Below, piece by piece: positions 54,301 through 64,000 of a DNA stretch of 64,000 nt. Numbering within the stretch: the stretch's first letter is position 1; each line of letters begins with the position of its first letter. A model generated the notes under the pieces. That model was not told where the DNA came from. It made no database searches and was given only the letters and a program-made list of their open reading frames with translations. The position numbers were made by a program, and so were the translations under genes. Origin of the DNA: an uncultured Bacillota bacterium (GTDB lineage Bacteria; Bacillota_I; Bacilli_A; RFN20; CAG-826). The stretch lies in the NCBI GenBank assembly GCA_949293555.1, contig CASFDV010000001.1, positions 174,605-238,604 of the forward strand, read 5' to 3'.

Positions 54301-54849
54301 CTACTCCCCCTTATTCTCCGTGCTCGCCTCGGGCTCGTTCCCGGTGTCGCTCACGGTCTCGATGTGATCCTCGCGCTCGATGGCCTCGAGAGAGGAGTCG
54401 TGCGTCTCCTCCATCTTCTCGAGCTCCGCCTCGCTGAGGGCCTTGGTGCGCTTCACGATCTTGGTGGCGATCGGAAGCTTGTAGCCGGCCTGGTGGAGCG
54501 CCCGGCGCGCGAGCGCCTCGCTGACTCCGCCGATCTCGAAGAGGATCTTCCCCGCCTTGACGGGGGCGGCCCACCCTTCGGGCGAGCCCTTGCCGGAGCC
54601 CATGCGGACCTCGGCCGGCTTCTTGGTCCTTCCCAGGTGCGGGAAGATGCGGATCCAGATCTTGCCGGTGCGGTCGGTCGCGCGGGCGAGCACGATGCGG
54701 GCGGACTCGATCTGGTGGTCGGTGATGTAGGCGCCCTCGAGCGCCTGGAGGCCCCACTCGCCGAACTCGACGGTGTTGCCCTTCGTCGCGACGCCCTCGT
54801 AGGAGAGGCGGTGCGGGCGACGGTACTTAACGCGCTTTGGCTGAAGCAT
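54301..54849 (-). CDS. rplP: 50S ribosomal protein uL16 with C-terminal tail
   Basis: 182 residues, against ~137-145. Core [43 protein letters not shown] ... [49 protein letters not shown]. The tail ([29 protein letters not shown]) is acidic. Overlaps the rpsC end by 23 bases. Confidence 0.96.
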   Translation of the reverse strand: MLQPKRVKYRRPHRLSYEGVATKGNTVEFGEWGLQALEGAYITDHQIESARIVLARATDRTGKIWIRIFPHLGRTKKPAEVRMGSGKGSPEGWAAPVKAGKILFEIGGVSEALARRALHQAGYKLPIATKIVKRTKALSEAELEKMEETHDSSLEAIEREDHIETVSDTGNEPEASTENKGE

Positions 54850-55585
54850 TCGTGCTTCCTCCTTCCTGCGGCCTCTCCTCCTGGGCCTTGCGGCCGTCGG
54901 TGGAGCGGCAGATCCACACCTTCACGCCGATGCGTCCGGACGTGGTGTGGGCGGGGATGGCCGCGAAGTCGATGTCGGCGCGGAGGGTCTCGAGAGGGAC
55001 GACGCCCTCCTTGTAGCCCTCGCGGCGCGCGATCTCGGCGCCCCCGAGACGGCCCTGGCACTGGGTGCGGCAGCCGGCGGCGCCGGCCTTCCTCATCCGC
55101 TGGATGGCCTTCTTCTGGGTCGAGCGGAAGCTCTGGCGGTTCTCCAGCTCCCCGGCGATCCACTTGGCGACGAGGGTGGCGTCCAGGTCGGGGTTCTTCA
55201 CCTCGACGACCTCAACGCGGAGGTTATCTTCCTTCACGATCTTGCGGAGGGCGGCCTGGAGCTTCTTGATCGTCTCGCCGTTCGTCCCCAGGACGACGCC
55301 GGGGCGCGAGGTGTGGATGCGGACGAGGAGGAGCGAGCCCTTGTCGGTCTTGCTCCGGCTGATCTCGATGTGGGAGAGGGCGCTGTCCTGGCGGGACTTG
55401 TCGGGAGACCCGTCCCTCCTGGTGCGGTCGCTCGGGAGGTTCCTCAGCCACTTCTCGATGTGGGAGCGGACGAGCATGTCCTCCTTGAGATAGCGGGCGA
55501 AGTCGCGCTTGCCCGCGAACCAGCTGGAGTTCCAGCTGCGGTTGACCCCGATGCGGAGCCCGACGGCGTTCACTTTCTGACCCAT
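54827..55585 (-). CDS. rpsC: 30S ribosomal protein uS3
   Basis: 252 residues, somewhat longer than usual. [40 protein letters not shown], then a ~17-residue insertion ([19 protein letters not shown]) before the KH domain ([15 protein letters not shown], where GKxGxx is changed to GTNGET), and the C-terminal GVKVWICRS. The frame continues past the normal end and overlaps the rplP start. Confidence 0.95.
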   Translation of the reverse strand: MGQKVNAVGLRIGVNRSWNSSWFAGKRDFARYLKEDMLVRSHIEKWLRNLPSDRTRRDGSPDKSRQDSALSHIEISRSKTDKGSLLLVRIHTSRPGVVLGTNGETIKKLQAALRKIVKEDNLRVEVVEVKNPDLDATLVAKWIAGELENRQSFRSTQKKAIQRMRKAGAAGCRTQCQGRLGGAEIARREGYKEGVVPLETLRADIDFAAIPAHTTSGRIGVKVWICRSTDGRKAQEERPQEGGSTNASAKAR

Positions 55586-56154
55586 TACTTCCTCTCCTTC
55601 ACGGTGACGCGGATGTTGGCGGTGCGGCGGACCATGCCGCTGCTGGAGCCCTTGGCCCTGGGCAGGTAGCGGCGCATCTTGATGCCGTCGCTCGCCTGGA
55701 TCTCGCTGATGTAGAGGAGATCCCCGTCAAGGTCGAAGTTGTTGGTGGCGTTGGCCGCGGCGGAGGCGATGAGCTTCATCACCGGCTGGGCGGCCGCCTT
55801 GTTGAGGTGCGGGAGCATCGCCAGGGCGTCGTTGACGCTCTTGCCGCGGACGAGGTCGAGGACGAGCCGGACCTTGCGGGGGGTGACCCGCACGTTCCTG
55901 GCGTAGGCGTGGGCCTCGTGGACGGCCGGCTTGGCGGCCTCCTTGGCGGCCTTGTGCGCCTTCTTCCACTCCTCGTGGATCTCGGCGTGGGTCTTCTTCC
56001 CGCCCTTCTTCGCCCCCTTCTTGGCGGGGGCCTTCTTCGCGGGAGCCTCTTCCGCGGGGGCGCTTTCCTTCTTGGGGGCGCTCTTCTTCCGCGGGCTCTT
56101 CTTCGGCGCTTCCTCCGCGGGCGCGGAGGCTACCTTCTTCTCGCTTTCTGCCAT
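55585..56154 (-). CDS. rplV: 50S ribosomal protein uL22 with long Lys/Ala/Pro-rich N-terminal tail
   Basis: 189 residues, against ~110. The L22 core starts at AYARNVRVTPRKVRLVLDLVRGKSVNDALAML and ends with the tunnel loop region (GIKMRRYLPRAKGSSSGMVRRTANIRV). The first ~85 residues contain [31 protein letters not shown] low-complexity repeats and a charged helix. One-base overlap with rpsC. Confidence 0.96.
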   Translation of the reverse strand: MAESEKKVASAPAEEAPKKSPRKKSAPKKESAPAEEAPAKKAPAKKGAKKGGKKTHAEIHEEWKKAHKAAKEAAKPAVHEAHAYARNVRVTPRKVRLVLDLVRGKSVNDALAMLPHLNKAAAQPVMKLIASAAANATNNFDLDGDLLYISEIQASDGIKMRRYLPRAKGSSSGMVRRTANIRVTVKERK

Positions 56155-56161
56155 AGGGTCC

Positions 56162-56449
56162 TCACTTCCTGGCGGCCTGGTCGCCGGCGTTGTTCCCGTG
56201 GTGGCCCGGGAAGTTCCGGGTCGGCGCGAACTCGCCGAGCTTGTGGCCGACCATGTCCTCGGTGACGAAGACGGTGACGTGCTCCTTGCCGTTATGGACG
56301 GCGAAGGTGTGCTCGACGAAGGCGGGGTAGATGGTGGAGCGCCTGCTCCAGGTCTTGATGACCTCGCGGCGGCCGCTCTTGTCCATCGCCTCGACCTTCT
56401 TCAGGAGGTACTCGTCGACGAACGGCCCCTTCTTGCTGGAACGTGACAT
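56162..56449 (-). CDS. rpsS: 30S ribosomal protein uS19
   Basis: 95 residues starting [19 protein letters not shown]; the longer frame above it lies in rplB and is rejected. Core [53 protein letters not shown] lies just before the ATG. Confidence 0.96.
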   Translation of the reverse strand: MSRSSKKGPFVDEYLLKKVEAMDKSGRREVIKTWSRRSTIYPAFVEHTFAVHNGKEHVTVFVTEDMVGHKLGEFAPTRNFPGHHGNNAGDQAARK

Positions 56450-56463
56450 TTCCTTTCTCCTCC

Positions 56464-57291
56464 TTACTTCCTCCGCCTGACGATGAGGCGGCTGGATTCC
56501 TTCTTCACGCGGCGGGTCTTGACGCCCATCGCGCGCTTGCCCCACGGGGTGCGGGGGGCGTCGCGGCCGACGGGGCACTTGCCCTCGCCGCCGCCGTGCG
56601 GGTGATCGTTCGGGTTCATCGCGGAGCCGCGGACGGTCGGGCGCCAGCCCATGTGGCGCATCTTGCCGGCGGTGCCGACGTTCACGAGGCTGTAGTCCTC
56701 GTTGCCGACGGTGCCGATGGTGGCCCGGCAGGTCCCGAGCACCTTGCGGACCTCGCCCGAGGCGAGGCGGAGCATGACGTACTTCCCTTCGGAGCCGAGC
56801 ACCTGGGCGCTGGTCCCGGCCGCCCGGCACATCTGGCCGCCCTTGCCGGGCTTCAGCTCGATGTTGTGGACGAAGGTTCCGTCGGGGATGTTCCTGAGGT
56901 CGCAGCAGTTCCCCGTCTTGATGTCGGTGCTCTCGCCGGAGAGGATCTCGTCCCCGACCTTGAGCCCCTTGGGAAGGATGATGTAGCGCTTCTCGCCGTC
57001 GACGTAGTTGACGAGGGCGATGAAGGCGGAGCGGTTCGGGTCGTACTCGATGGTCGCGATCTTCCCGGGGATCCCGTCCTTCCTTCTCTTGAAGTCGATG
57101 ATGCGGTAGCGGTTCTTGTTGCCCCCGCCGCGGTGGCGGCAGGTGATCTTCCCCTGATTGTTCCGGCCCGCCTTGTGCTTCTTCGGGGCCAGGAGCGATT
57201 TCTCAGGAGTGGCGGTGGTGACGTCCTGGTAGCTGAGGGTCGTCATCTGACGGCGACTCGGCGTGTAGGGACGATAGCTCTTGATTGCCAT
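56464..57291 (-). CDS. rplB: 50S ribosomal protein uL2
   Basis: 275 residues: [42 protein letters not shown] and the catalytic-centre loop [22 protein letters not shown] with the conserved His. Peptidyl-transferase neighbour. Confidence 0.98.
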   Translation of the reverse strand: MAIKSYRPYTPSRRQMTTLSYQDVTTATPEKSLLAPKKHKAGRNNQGKITCRHRGGGNKNRYRIIDFKRRKDGIPGKIATIEYDPNRSAFIALVNYVDGEKRYIILPKGLKVGDEILSGESTDIKTGNCCDLRNIPDGTFVHNIELKPGKGGQMCRAAGTSAQVLGSEGKYVMLRLASGEVRKVLGTCRATIGTVGNEDYSLVNVGTAGKMRHMGWRPTVRGSAMNPNDHPHGGGEGKCPVGRDAPRTPWGKRAMGVKTRRVKKESSRLIVRRRK

Positions 57292-57324
57292 TTTCTTTCT
57301 CCTATACGGTCTCTTCCCCGTCCA

Positions 57325-57346
57325 GCCCCCCTATATATAAGGGAGG
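57325..57346 (-). other. Hairpin in the rplW-rplB gap
   Basis: The 78-base gap here is the longest inside the ribosomal operon. Minus-strand CCTCCCT-TATATA-AGGGGGG (two mismatches or wobbles) makes a 7-bp hairpin with an AT loop that is not followed by a T-run, so it is more likely an RNA processing or pausing site than a terminator. Confidence 0.35.
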
Positions 57347-57369
57347 ATGGGCGGGCGGGGGTTCCCTCC

Positions 57370-57699
57370 CTATTCCTTGAAGAGGTCGACCGCATTCCCT
57401 GCCTTGAGGGTGACGATCGCCTTCTTGTACCCGGCGACGTGCCCCTGGTAGCGGCCGCCGCGGGACTTGCTCTTCCCAGGCTGGTTGATGACGTGGACCG
57501 CCTCGACCTCGACCTGGTAGAGGCGCTGGAAGCTCTCCTTGATCTCGATCTTGTTGGCCGAGGGGAGCACCTTCACGGTCACCTTGTTCCCGTTCTGGAG
57601 GAGGGCCATCGACTTCTCGGTGACGACGGGGGCGAGGATGACCTGGTAGTCATGCTCGACGGGGGAGCCGAAGCTCCGCGCCTTCTTCTCTTCCGCCAT
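57370..57699 (-). CDS. rplW: 50S ribosomal protein uL23
   Basis: 109 residues starting MAEEKKARSFGSPVEHDYQVILAPVVTEKSMALL, with NKIEIKESFQRLYQVEVEAVHVINQPGKSKSRGGRYQG. The start ATG overlaps the rplD stop by one base (TAATG). Tunnel-exit protein. Confidence 0.95.
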   Translation of the reverse strand: MAEEKKARSFGSPVEHDYQVILAPVVTEKSMALLQNGNKVTVKVLPSANKIEIKESFQRLYQVEVEAVHVINQPGKSKSRGGRYQGHVAGYKKAIVTLKAGNAVDLFKE

Positions 57700-58340
57700 T
57701 AGAGGAGTCCTCCTTCCAGGGCCTCGATCGCCTTCTTGCTGATCACGAGGTGATCGGCGGCGAGAAGGTCGTAGACCCCGATGTTGTCCTCGCTCACGCA
57801 CTTGACTCCGGCGAGGTTGGAGCTGCTGAGGACGAGCTTGGGGTCCTCGGTGTCGTCGACCAGGAGCGTCCTGCCCTCGGCGCCGATCGCCTTGAGGGCG
57901 AGGGCGAGGGCCTTCGTGGATACCGCCTCGAGGGCGAGCTCGTCGACGACGATGATGCCTTTGCCGGCAGCCTTCCCCGAGAGGACGGAGCGGAGCGCGA
58001 GGGCGTGGGCCTTCTTGTTCTGGCTCCTCTTGTAGGACTGGTTGCCGTCGGGTCCGAAGACGGTGCCGCCTCCGACCCAGAGCGGGCTCCGGATGGAGCC
58101 GGCGCGGGCCCGGCCGGTGCCCTTCTGGCGCCAGGGCTTCTTGCCCCCGCCGGACACCTCGTGCCTCTTCTTCGTCTTGGCCGTCGCCTGGCGCCGGTTC
58201 GCCTGCTCGGTGCAGACGGCGTCGTGGACGACCTGCTCGTTCGGCCCTTCGAGGCCGAACACCTCGGCGGAGAGCTTCACCTCCCCGACCTTCTCCCCGG
58301 CGAGAGTCACGACGGGGAGCGCAATCTTCTTCGCGGCCAT
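57699..58340 (-). CDS. rplD: 50S ribosomal protein uL4
   Basis: 213 residues. Tunnel loop segment KKRHEVSGGGKKPWRQKGTGRARAGSIRSPLWVGGGTVFGP and C-terminal domain. L4 represses the S10 operon in E. coli; no clear L4 leader was recognised here. Confidence 0.96.
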   Translation of the reverse strand: MAAKKIALPVVTLAGEKVGEVKLSAEVFGLEGPNEQVVHDAVCTEQANRRQATAKTKKRHEVSGGGKKPWRQKGTGRARAGSIRSPLWVGGGTVFGPDGNQSYKRSQNKKAHALALRSVLSGKAAGKGIIVVDELALEAVSTKALALALKAIGAEGRTLLVDDTEDPKLVLSSSNLAGVKCVSEDNIGVYDLLAADHLVISKKAIEALEGGLL

Positions 58341-58343
58341 TGG

Positions 58344-59045
58344 TTACTCTCCTTTCGCCTCGGGCTCCGCCTTGGGAGTCCTGTCGATGAGGCTCTTGAC
58401 CACGGGCTTCTTCCGCGGGGCCTTGACGGCGCTCCGGATGCGGACGATGGAGCGCTTGGGGCCGGGAAGCCCGCCCTTGAGGAGGAGATAGCCTTCCTCA
58501 GGGTTGCTGGCGACGACGGTCACGTTGAGGAGCGTCGACTGCTCGGGGCCCCAGTGGCCGGACATCGTCTTGCCCGGGATGACGCGGTTGTTGCAGCGCC
58601 CGTTGTTGGCGAGCGACCCAATCTGGCGGTGGTAGCCGGAACCGTGGCCCTTGGGGCCGATGTGGTTCCCGTACTTCTTGATGGTGCCGCTGTAGCCGTG
58701 GCCCTTCGTCATGCCGATGACGTCGACGACGTCCCCGGCCTGGAAGAGGGCGGCGGTGAGGGTCTCGCCCACGTTCTTGCCGTAGATCTCGTCGCCCTTG
58801 AGCTCCATGACCACGGCCTTGGGGGTCGCGCCGGCCTTCTTGAACTGGCCGGCCTCGCAACGGTTCACGCGCGATTCCTTCTTATCCTCATAGCCGACCT
58901 GGAGGGCCTCGTAGCCGTCCTTCTCGATCGTCCTCTTGGCAAGGATGAGGTTAGGCAGGACCTCGACGACGGTGACCGGGTACATGGTGCCGTCCTCGGC
59001 GAACACCTCGGTCATTCCGATTTTTCTTCCGATGAGGGATTTCAT
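58344..59045 (-). CDS. rplC: 50S ribosomal protein uL3 with basic C-terminal tail
   Basis: 233 residues; start MKSLIGRKIGMTEVFAEDGTMYPVTVVE. Core GHGYSGTIKKYGNHIGPKGHGSGYHRQIGS, with the Gln-methylation-type loop, then a ~20-residue extra tail (RKKPVVKSLIDRTPKAEPEAKGE). A longer frame upstream is an overlap artefact. Confidence 0.96.
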   Translation of the reverse strand: MKSLIGRKIGMTEVFAEDGTMYPVTVVEVLPNLILAKRTIEKDGYEALQVGYEDKKESRVNRCEAGQFKKAGATPKAVVMELKGDEIYGKNVGETLTAALFQAGDVVDVIGMTKGHGYSGTIKKYGNHIGPKGHGSGYHRQIGSLANNGRCNNRVIPGKTMSGHWGPEQSTLLNVTVVASNPEEGYLLLKGGLPGPKRSIVRIRSAVKAPRKKPVVKSLIDRTPKAEPEAKGE

Positions 59046-59058
59046 TTGCCTGCCTCCT

Positions 59059-59373
59059 CTACTTCGCGGTGATCTCGATCTCGACCCCGCTCGGGACGTC
59101 GAGGCGCTTGATCTCGTCGACCGTCTCCTTCTTGGGGTCCACCAGGTCGATGATCCGCTTGTGGGTGCGGATCTCGAACTGCTCCCGGCTGTCCTTGTAC
59201 TTGAAGGTAGCCCGGAGGATCGTGTAGACCTGCCTCTCGGTGGGGAGAGGGACGGGTCCGATGACGCCCGCGCCGGTCTTCCTGGCGACAGCCAGGATCT
59301 TCTCGACGGCGGTCTCGAGCGTCGCGTGCTCGTAGGCCTGGAGCCTGATGCGGAGCACATGCTTCTTCGCCAT
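59059..59373 (-). CDS. rpsJ: 30S ribosomal protein uS10
   Basis: 104 residues: [49 protein letters not shown] ... [17 protein letters not shown]. First gene of the S10-spc-alpha operon; also the NusB partner in antitermination. AGGAGG-type site before the ATG. Confidence 0.97.
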   Translation of the reverse strand: MAKKHVLRIRLQAYEHATLETAVEKILAVARKTGAGVIGPVPLPTERQVYTILRATFKYKDSREQFEIRTHKRIIDLVDPKKETVDEIKRLDVPSGVEIEITAK

Positions 59374-59510
59374 AGATTTTCCTCCTATGTCTCTTGGCTT
59401 GCCCTTGCCCGCTCCCCCCGAGTTCCCTGGCTAAGCCCGGCCGTCTTCCTAGACAACGGCGTCGGGCGTGTCAGCAACATCGGAGCTCCTTGCGAGCGCC
59501 GGCATCGCGG

Positions 59511-59539
59511 ACTATACGCTCACGCGTGGGTGCAAGCAA
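59511..59539 (-). promoter_or_regulatory. Promoter of the S10-spc-alpha operon
   Basis: Minus-strand TTGCTT (59539-59534), 17-base spacer, TATAGT (59516-59511). It leaves a leader of about 130 bases before rpsJ that contains complementary GC-rich parts (GCCGGC..., CCCGACGCCG) but no leader family I can name. The rest of the 304-base gap holds the queH terminator. Confidence 0.65.
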
Positions 59540-59580
59540 CACAAAAACGCGGGATGGAATCTAACGTTTCTGGTTTTCGG

Positions 59581-59601
59581 AAAAAGGGCCGAATCCTTCG
59601 G
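59581..59601 (-). terminator. Terminator of the queuosine operon
   Basis: Minus-strand CCGAA-GGA-TTCGG stem followed by CCCTTTTT, about 75 bases after the queH stop and just upstream of the rpsJ promoter. Confidence 0.65.
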
Positions 59602-59677
59602 GGTTTCCTAGGCTCACATTCCTAAAACCTTTACTTTATTTGTGCACCTGCACTAAGGAAATGAGGTAAGAGGGGCC

Positions 59678-60292
59678 CTATTTCCTCTTGGGGAGGCTGT
59701 ATTCGCAGCCGCAGTAATGCTGGCGGTAGAGCATGAGGAAGCTGGCGATCCTCTCACCTTCCTCGAGGCCCCCTCCCCTTTTCCAGTCGCTCAGGAGGAA
59801 CGCCGGGCCCTCGGGATCTTCCTGGTCCAGCTCCCGGGCGATCCGGAGGATGGCCTCGCTGTCCTTCTGCCTGGAGGAGGTGAGGGTCGTGCACCAGAGG
59901 GGGATCCCCTCCTGCCGGGCGATGAGGCGGGCTTCCTCCATCCTTTTGCGATAGCAAAGGAGGCAGCGGGCGCTCCCTTCGGGAAGGTCCGCCATCGGGC
60001 GGAGCTCCTCCATGAAGGAATCGTGCCCGTAGCCAGGCTCGAGAAGCCTTATCTTGATTCCGTAGTGGCGGGAGAAGCCGCGGATCGCCCTCCTGAGGGC
60101 GCGGAGCCTCCGCTCCCATTCCTCCCGGGGATATATGTTCGAGTTGGAAAAGGAGACGGTGACGTCGTAATGCGTCCCCAGCACGAGGAAGGGGTAGCAG
60201 GAGCAAGGGCCGCAGCAGGAATGGAGGAGGAGCCTCCTCCTTCCTTCCTCCTTGCGGAGAAAGCGCGCCAGTTCCTTGGGGCGGTCGCTCAC
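59678..60292 (-). CDS. queH: Epoxyqueuosine reductase QueH (DUF208)
   Basis: 204 residues with GTG start, overlapping the queA stop by four bases (GTGA); a longer frame inside queA is rejected. All QueH signatures are present: LLHSCCGPCSCYP, FSNSNIYPREE, RCLLCYRKRMEEAR, TTLTSSRQKDSEAI and HYCGCEYS at the end, supplying the Cys residues for a [4Fe-4S] cluster and a second metal site. It makes the last step of queuosine synthesis, reduction of epoxyqueuosine in tRNA, and replaces the unrelated QueG. Confidence 0.93.
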   Translation of the reverse strand: MSDRPKELARFLRKEEGRRRLLLHSCCGPCSCYPFLVLGTHYDVTVSFSNSNIYPREEWERRLRALRRAIRGFSRHYGIKIRLLEPGYGHDSFMEELRPMADLPEGSARCLLCYRKRMEEARLIARQEGIPLWCTTLTSSRQKDSEAILRIARELDQEDPEGPAFLLSDWKRGGGLEEGERIASFLMLYRQHYCGCEYSLPKRK

Positions 60293-61338
60293 AAGGCGCC
60301 CTCCTCGGGAAGCTTCCCGTGGATGAACATCGCGTCCCCGAAGGAGAAGAAGCGGTAGCGCTCCTTCACCGCGTGGCGGTAGCACTCCAGCGTGAGCTCC
60401 CTCCCCATGAACGCGCTGACGAGCATCACGAGGGTGCTCTTCGGGAGGTGGAAGTTCGTGATGAGGGCGTCCACCGCCTGGAAGCGGTAGCCGGGCTCGA
60501 TGAAGATCGAGGTGGAGGAACTCTCGGGGCGGAACTCCCCGTATTTCCCGTGGATGGACTCGAGGGTGCGGACCGAGGTCGTCCCCACGGCGATGATCCT
60601 CCGGCCTTCCTTCCGCGCGAGGTTGAGCCTTCTCGCGGTATCCTCCCCCATGGTGTAGGTCTCCTCGTGCATATGGTGGTCCTTGGTGTCCTGGACCTTC
60701 ACGGGCCGGAATGTCCCGAGCCCGATGTCGAGGGTGAGGTCGAGGATCTCCACCCCCATGGCGGAGATTTCCTCAAGAAGCTCCGGGGTGAAGTGGAAGC
60801 CCGCGGTCGGCGCGGCGGCGCTTCCTGGGACTTTCGCGTAGACGGTCTGGTAGTCCTCCTTCCGCGACGTCCTTTCCCGGATGTAGGGAGGAAGGGGCAT
60901 CTCCCCCAGCTCCTCGAGCCTTTCCAGGAAGATGCCTTCGTAAAGGAACTTCATTCGACGGATCCCTTCCGGGAGGACCGCCACGCAGCGGGCGTTGATC
61001 TTCCCGTTCCCGAAGGAAGAAAGGGAGCCTTCCTTCACCGAACGGGCGTTCCCGACGAGGCACTCCCAGACATCGTCCCCGAGATCCTTCAGAAGGAGGA
61101 GCTCGATCCTTCCCCCGGTGTCCTTCTCCCCGATGAGGCGGGCGGGGATGACACGGGTGTTGTTCCTCACCAGGACATCCCCGGGGCGAAGGTAGGAGAG
61201 GATGTCGCGGAAGGTCCTGTCCTCGTAGGTCCTCTGGAAGCGATCGACGGCAAGAAGCCGGCATCCGTCCCGTTCCTGGGAGGGCGCCTGGGCGATCAGT
61301 TCCTCAGGGAGTTCAAAGTCAAATAGAGAAATATCCAT
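60289..61338 (-). CDS. queA: S-adenosylmethionine:tRNA ribosyltransferase-isomerase QueA
   Basis: 349 residues: FDFELPEELIAQAPSQERDGCRLL, VRNNTRVIPARL, GSAAAPTAGFHFTPELLEEI, LTLDIGLGTFRPVK, HMHEETY and AVGTTSVRTLES. It transfers the ribosyl part of SAM to preQ1-modified tRNA to give epoxyqueuosine. Between tgt and queH, both coupled. Confidence 0.96.
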   Translation of the reverse strand: MDISLFDFELPEELIAQAPSQERDGCRLLAVDRFQRTYEDRTFRDILSYLRPGDVLVRNNTRVIPARLIGEKDTGGRIELLLLKDLGDDVWECLVGNARSVKEGSLSSFGNGKINARCVAVLPEGIRRMKFLYEGIFLERLEELGEMPLPPYIRERTSRKEDYQTVYAKVPGSAAAPTAGFHFTPELLEEISAMGVEILDLTLDIGLGTFRPVKVQDTKDHHMHEETYTMGEDTARRLNLARKEGRRIIAVGTTSVRTLESIHGKYGEFRPESSSTSIFIEPGYRFQAVDALITNFHLPKSTLVMLVSAFMGRELTLECYRHAVKERYRFFSFGDAMFIHGKLPEEGAL

Positions 61339-61339
61339 G

Positions 61340-62978
<1,639 letters not shown>

Positions 62979-62991
62979 ATGGTTGCTGCGA

Positions 62992-63032
62992 CCTCCTTGT
63001 TTTTTAGACGTGGTTCAGAGGATAGAACACGT
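62992..63032 (-). promoter_or_regulatory. preQ1-I riboswitch
   Basis: Minus-strand ACGTG (63032-63028) and CACGT (63012-63008) form P1. The loop starts TTCTA, as in the Bacillus queC aptamer, and contains CCTC. The 3' A-rich tail is CTAAAAAACAAGGAGG. Loop CCT can pair with AGG of the tail to make the pseudoknot, and that AGG is the Shine-Dalgarno site of queT. Ligand binding should therefore close the ribosome binding site and lower queT-tgt-queA-queH when preQ1 is plentiful. The gene context supports the call strongly. Confidence 0.8.
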
Positions 63033-63042
63033 TTTCGAGAGT

Positions 63043-63070
63043 TTTATATGGGAATTGAGAGGTTTCTCAA
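63043..63070 (-). promoter_or_regulatory. Promoter of the queuosine operon
   Basis: Minus-strand TTGAGA (63070-63065), 16-base spacer, TATAAA (63048-63043). The -35 overlaps the prs stop codon. Transcription would start a few bases before the riboswitch P1 stem. Confidence 0.55.
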
Positions 63071-64000
63071 TAAAAGGCCATCCAATCGTCCGGCACGGGA
63101 AGCCCGGTTTCGGAAGCTTTGATAACTCCGCCGATCATCGGGGCGATCGAAATCCTGCTCACCCAGGGGATGTCCCTTTCGATGGAGTTCGTGAGGCAGA
63201 GGTCCTGGATGAAGGATGCCGTGCGAAGGCGTTCCTCGGACTCTCCGGAAAGGATCCCATGGGTGCCACCGACGAGAAGCCCCTTGGCCCCGTGCGCCCG
63301 CAAGGTGTCCGCGGAGGCAAGGACCGTGCCGGCCGTGTCGATGATGTCGTCGATGATGATGCAGGTCTTCCCGCCTACTTCGCCGACGACGTTGATGACC
63401 TCGGCCTCGTTCGGCGCAGGACGCCTCTTGTCGATGATGGAAAGGCTGCTGTCGGGAAGCTCGCTCGCAAGATCCCTCGCCCGATGGATCGACCCGTGGT
63501 CCGGCGAGACGACGGTGACCTCGGAAGTCGGGATCCCCATTTCCCGGAGCTTCGCCCGGTAGTACTCACCAAAGAGGGAGATGGGCGAAAGGTCGTCCAC
63601 AGGGCAGGAGAAGAAACCTTGGGTCTGGGGGGTGTGGAGGTCCATGGTGATGACCCTGTTCACTCCCACGGTCTCGAGAAGGTCCGCGACGAGCTTCGCG
63701 GTGATGGGCTCCCCGCTCCGGGCGATGCGGTCCTGGCGGCAGAACCCATAGTAGGGGATGACGAGGTTCACTTCCTTCGCCTTCGCGTTCCTGAGGCCGT
63801 CGATGAAGATGAGAAGCTCCATGAGCCGTTCCGCGACAGGGGTGGAGGTGCTCTGGATCACGTACACCTTCTTCCCGCGGACGTTCGTGATGGGACGCGC
63901 CATGACCTCGCCGTCGGCGAAGTGCCGGACCTCGCACTCCCCGAGGGGCAGGGAAAGAATGTCCGCGACTTCCTTCGCCAGGAGGGGCGAGGAGGTGAGG
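63067..64000 (-). CDS. prs: Ribose-phosphate pyrophosphokinase (PRPP synthetase), N-terminus beyond window
   Basis: 311 residues are visible; the frame is open to the right edge (reading LTSSPLLAKEVADILSLPLG there), so only the first few residues are missing. Motifs: PYYGFCRQDRIARSGEPITAKLVADLL, MDLHTPQTQGFF (where most have MDLHAxQIQGFF), VVSPDHGSIHRAR, and the PRPP-binding loop IIIDDIIDTAGT. It makes PRPP from ribose-5-phosphate and ATP. The end shares bases with the promoter of queT. An internal ATG at 63903 is not the start. Confidence 0.95.
   Translation of the reverse strand, partial: LTSSPLLAKEVADILSLPLGECEVRHFADGEVMARPITNVRGKKVYVIQSTSTPVAERLMELLIFIDGLRNAKAKEVNLVIPYYGFCRQDRIARSGEPITAKLVADLLETVGVNRVITMDLHTPQTQGFFSCPVDDLSPISLFGEYYRAKLREMGIPTSEVTVVSPDHGSIHRARDLASELPDSSLSIIDKRRPAPNEAEVINVVGEVGGKTCIIIDDIIDTAGTVLASADTLRAHGAKGLLVGGTHGILSGESEERLRTASFIQDLCLTNSIERDIPWVSRISIAPMIGGVIKASETGLPVPDDWMAFY

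Noticed and set aside
52800..56150. AAG/GCC-rich DNA in rplE and rplV as a non-coding repeat
   Set aside because: The repeats are in frame and code for Lys/Ala/Pro tails continuous with the ribosomal protein cores.
57325..57346. Internal terminator or promoter in front of rplB
   Set aside because: The hairpin has no T-run, and the TATATA inside it has no -35 partner; essential genes follow directly.

Overview
The window is one high-GC (by eye well above 60 %) bacterial chromosome segment. All but three genes lie on the minus strand, so it reads naturally from base 64000 down to base 1. Gene order, Shine-Dalgarno sites, zinc-ribbon L33 and S14, an adk-map-infA run inside the spc operon, RsmC/YbxB between rplL and rpoB, and the syntenic string cysS-rlmB-sigH-rpmG-secE-nusG-rplK point to a Firmicute of the Bacilli/Erysipelotrichia/Mollicutes side. 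TGA is a normal stop codon (many ATGA overlaps), so the code is the standard bacterial one and not the Mycoplasma code. A bile-salt-hydrolase-family enzyme, a HydABC hydrogenase and queuosine salvage fit an anaerobic gut organism. The species is not identifiable from the sequence.

Layout in transcription order. (a) 64000-59678: partial prs, then a preQ1-riboswitch-controlled queuosine operon queT-tgt-queA-queH. (b) 59540-44186: one long S10-spc-alpha ribosomal operon, rpsJ to rplQ, including secY, adk, map, infA and rpoA. rpmD is missing, and several r-proteins carry long low-complexity tails. (c) 44150-42881: a DUF898-like membrane protein. (d) 41100-42800: a small plus-strand island of three unrecognised genes, one starting like an IS1634-type transposase. 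(e) 41041-36771: hydC-hydB-hydA, an NAD-linked probably electron-bifurcating [FeFe] hydrogenase. (f) 36725-31652: HAD phosphatase, membrane protein, cysS, mgtC, rlmB and a SigH-like sigma factor. (g) 31561-19639: a nine-gene operon of about 12 kb. (h) 19631-18618: rpmG-secE-nusG. (i) 18596-16039: a SmtB-type repressor and a Zn/Cd P-type ATPase, followed by an unknown polytopic membrane protein (15909-14386). (j) 14312-3546: rplKAJL-rsmC-rpoB-rpoC with an L10 leader and an attenuator. (k) 3447-1: bile-salt-hydrolase-like enzyme, two YbjN-like proteins and two CNNM/CorC-type membrane proteins.

The most unusual part is operon (g), inserted exactly between sigH and rpmG, which are adjacent in Bacillus. 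It encodes two small camelysin/TasA-like exported proteins, a Ser/His (SipW/Sec11-type) signal peptidase, a membrane-anchored McrB-like AAA+ ATPase, a DUF2357-like zinc-ribbon protein with no visible nuclease, an ABC transporter, a large membrane-anchored protein with beta-helix-like stretches, and a repeat lipoprotein. I infer a cell-surface fibre or envelope assembly system that has taken over an McrB/DUF2357 module normally seen in DNA-targeting systems. I know of no described system with this composition.

Regulation visible in the DNA: several sigma-A-like promoters share a TTGC-type -35; three genes start at, or within 3 nt of, the predicted transcription start (leaderless or nearly so); map appears to start at CTG; and the metal operon has two dyad operators overlapping a near-consensus promoter.
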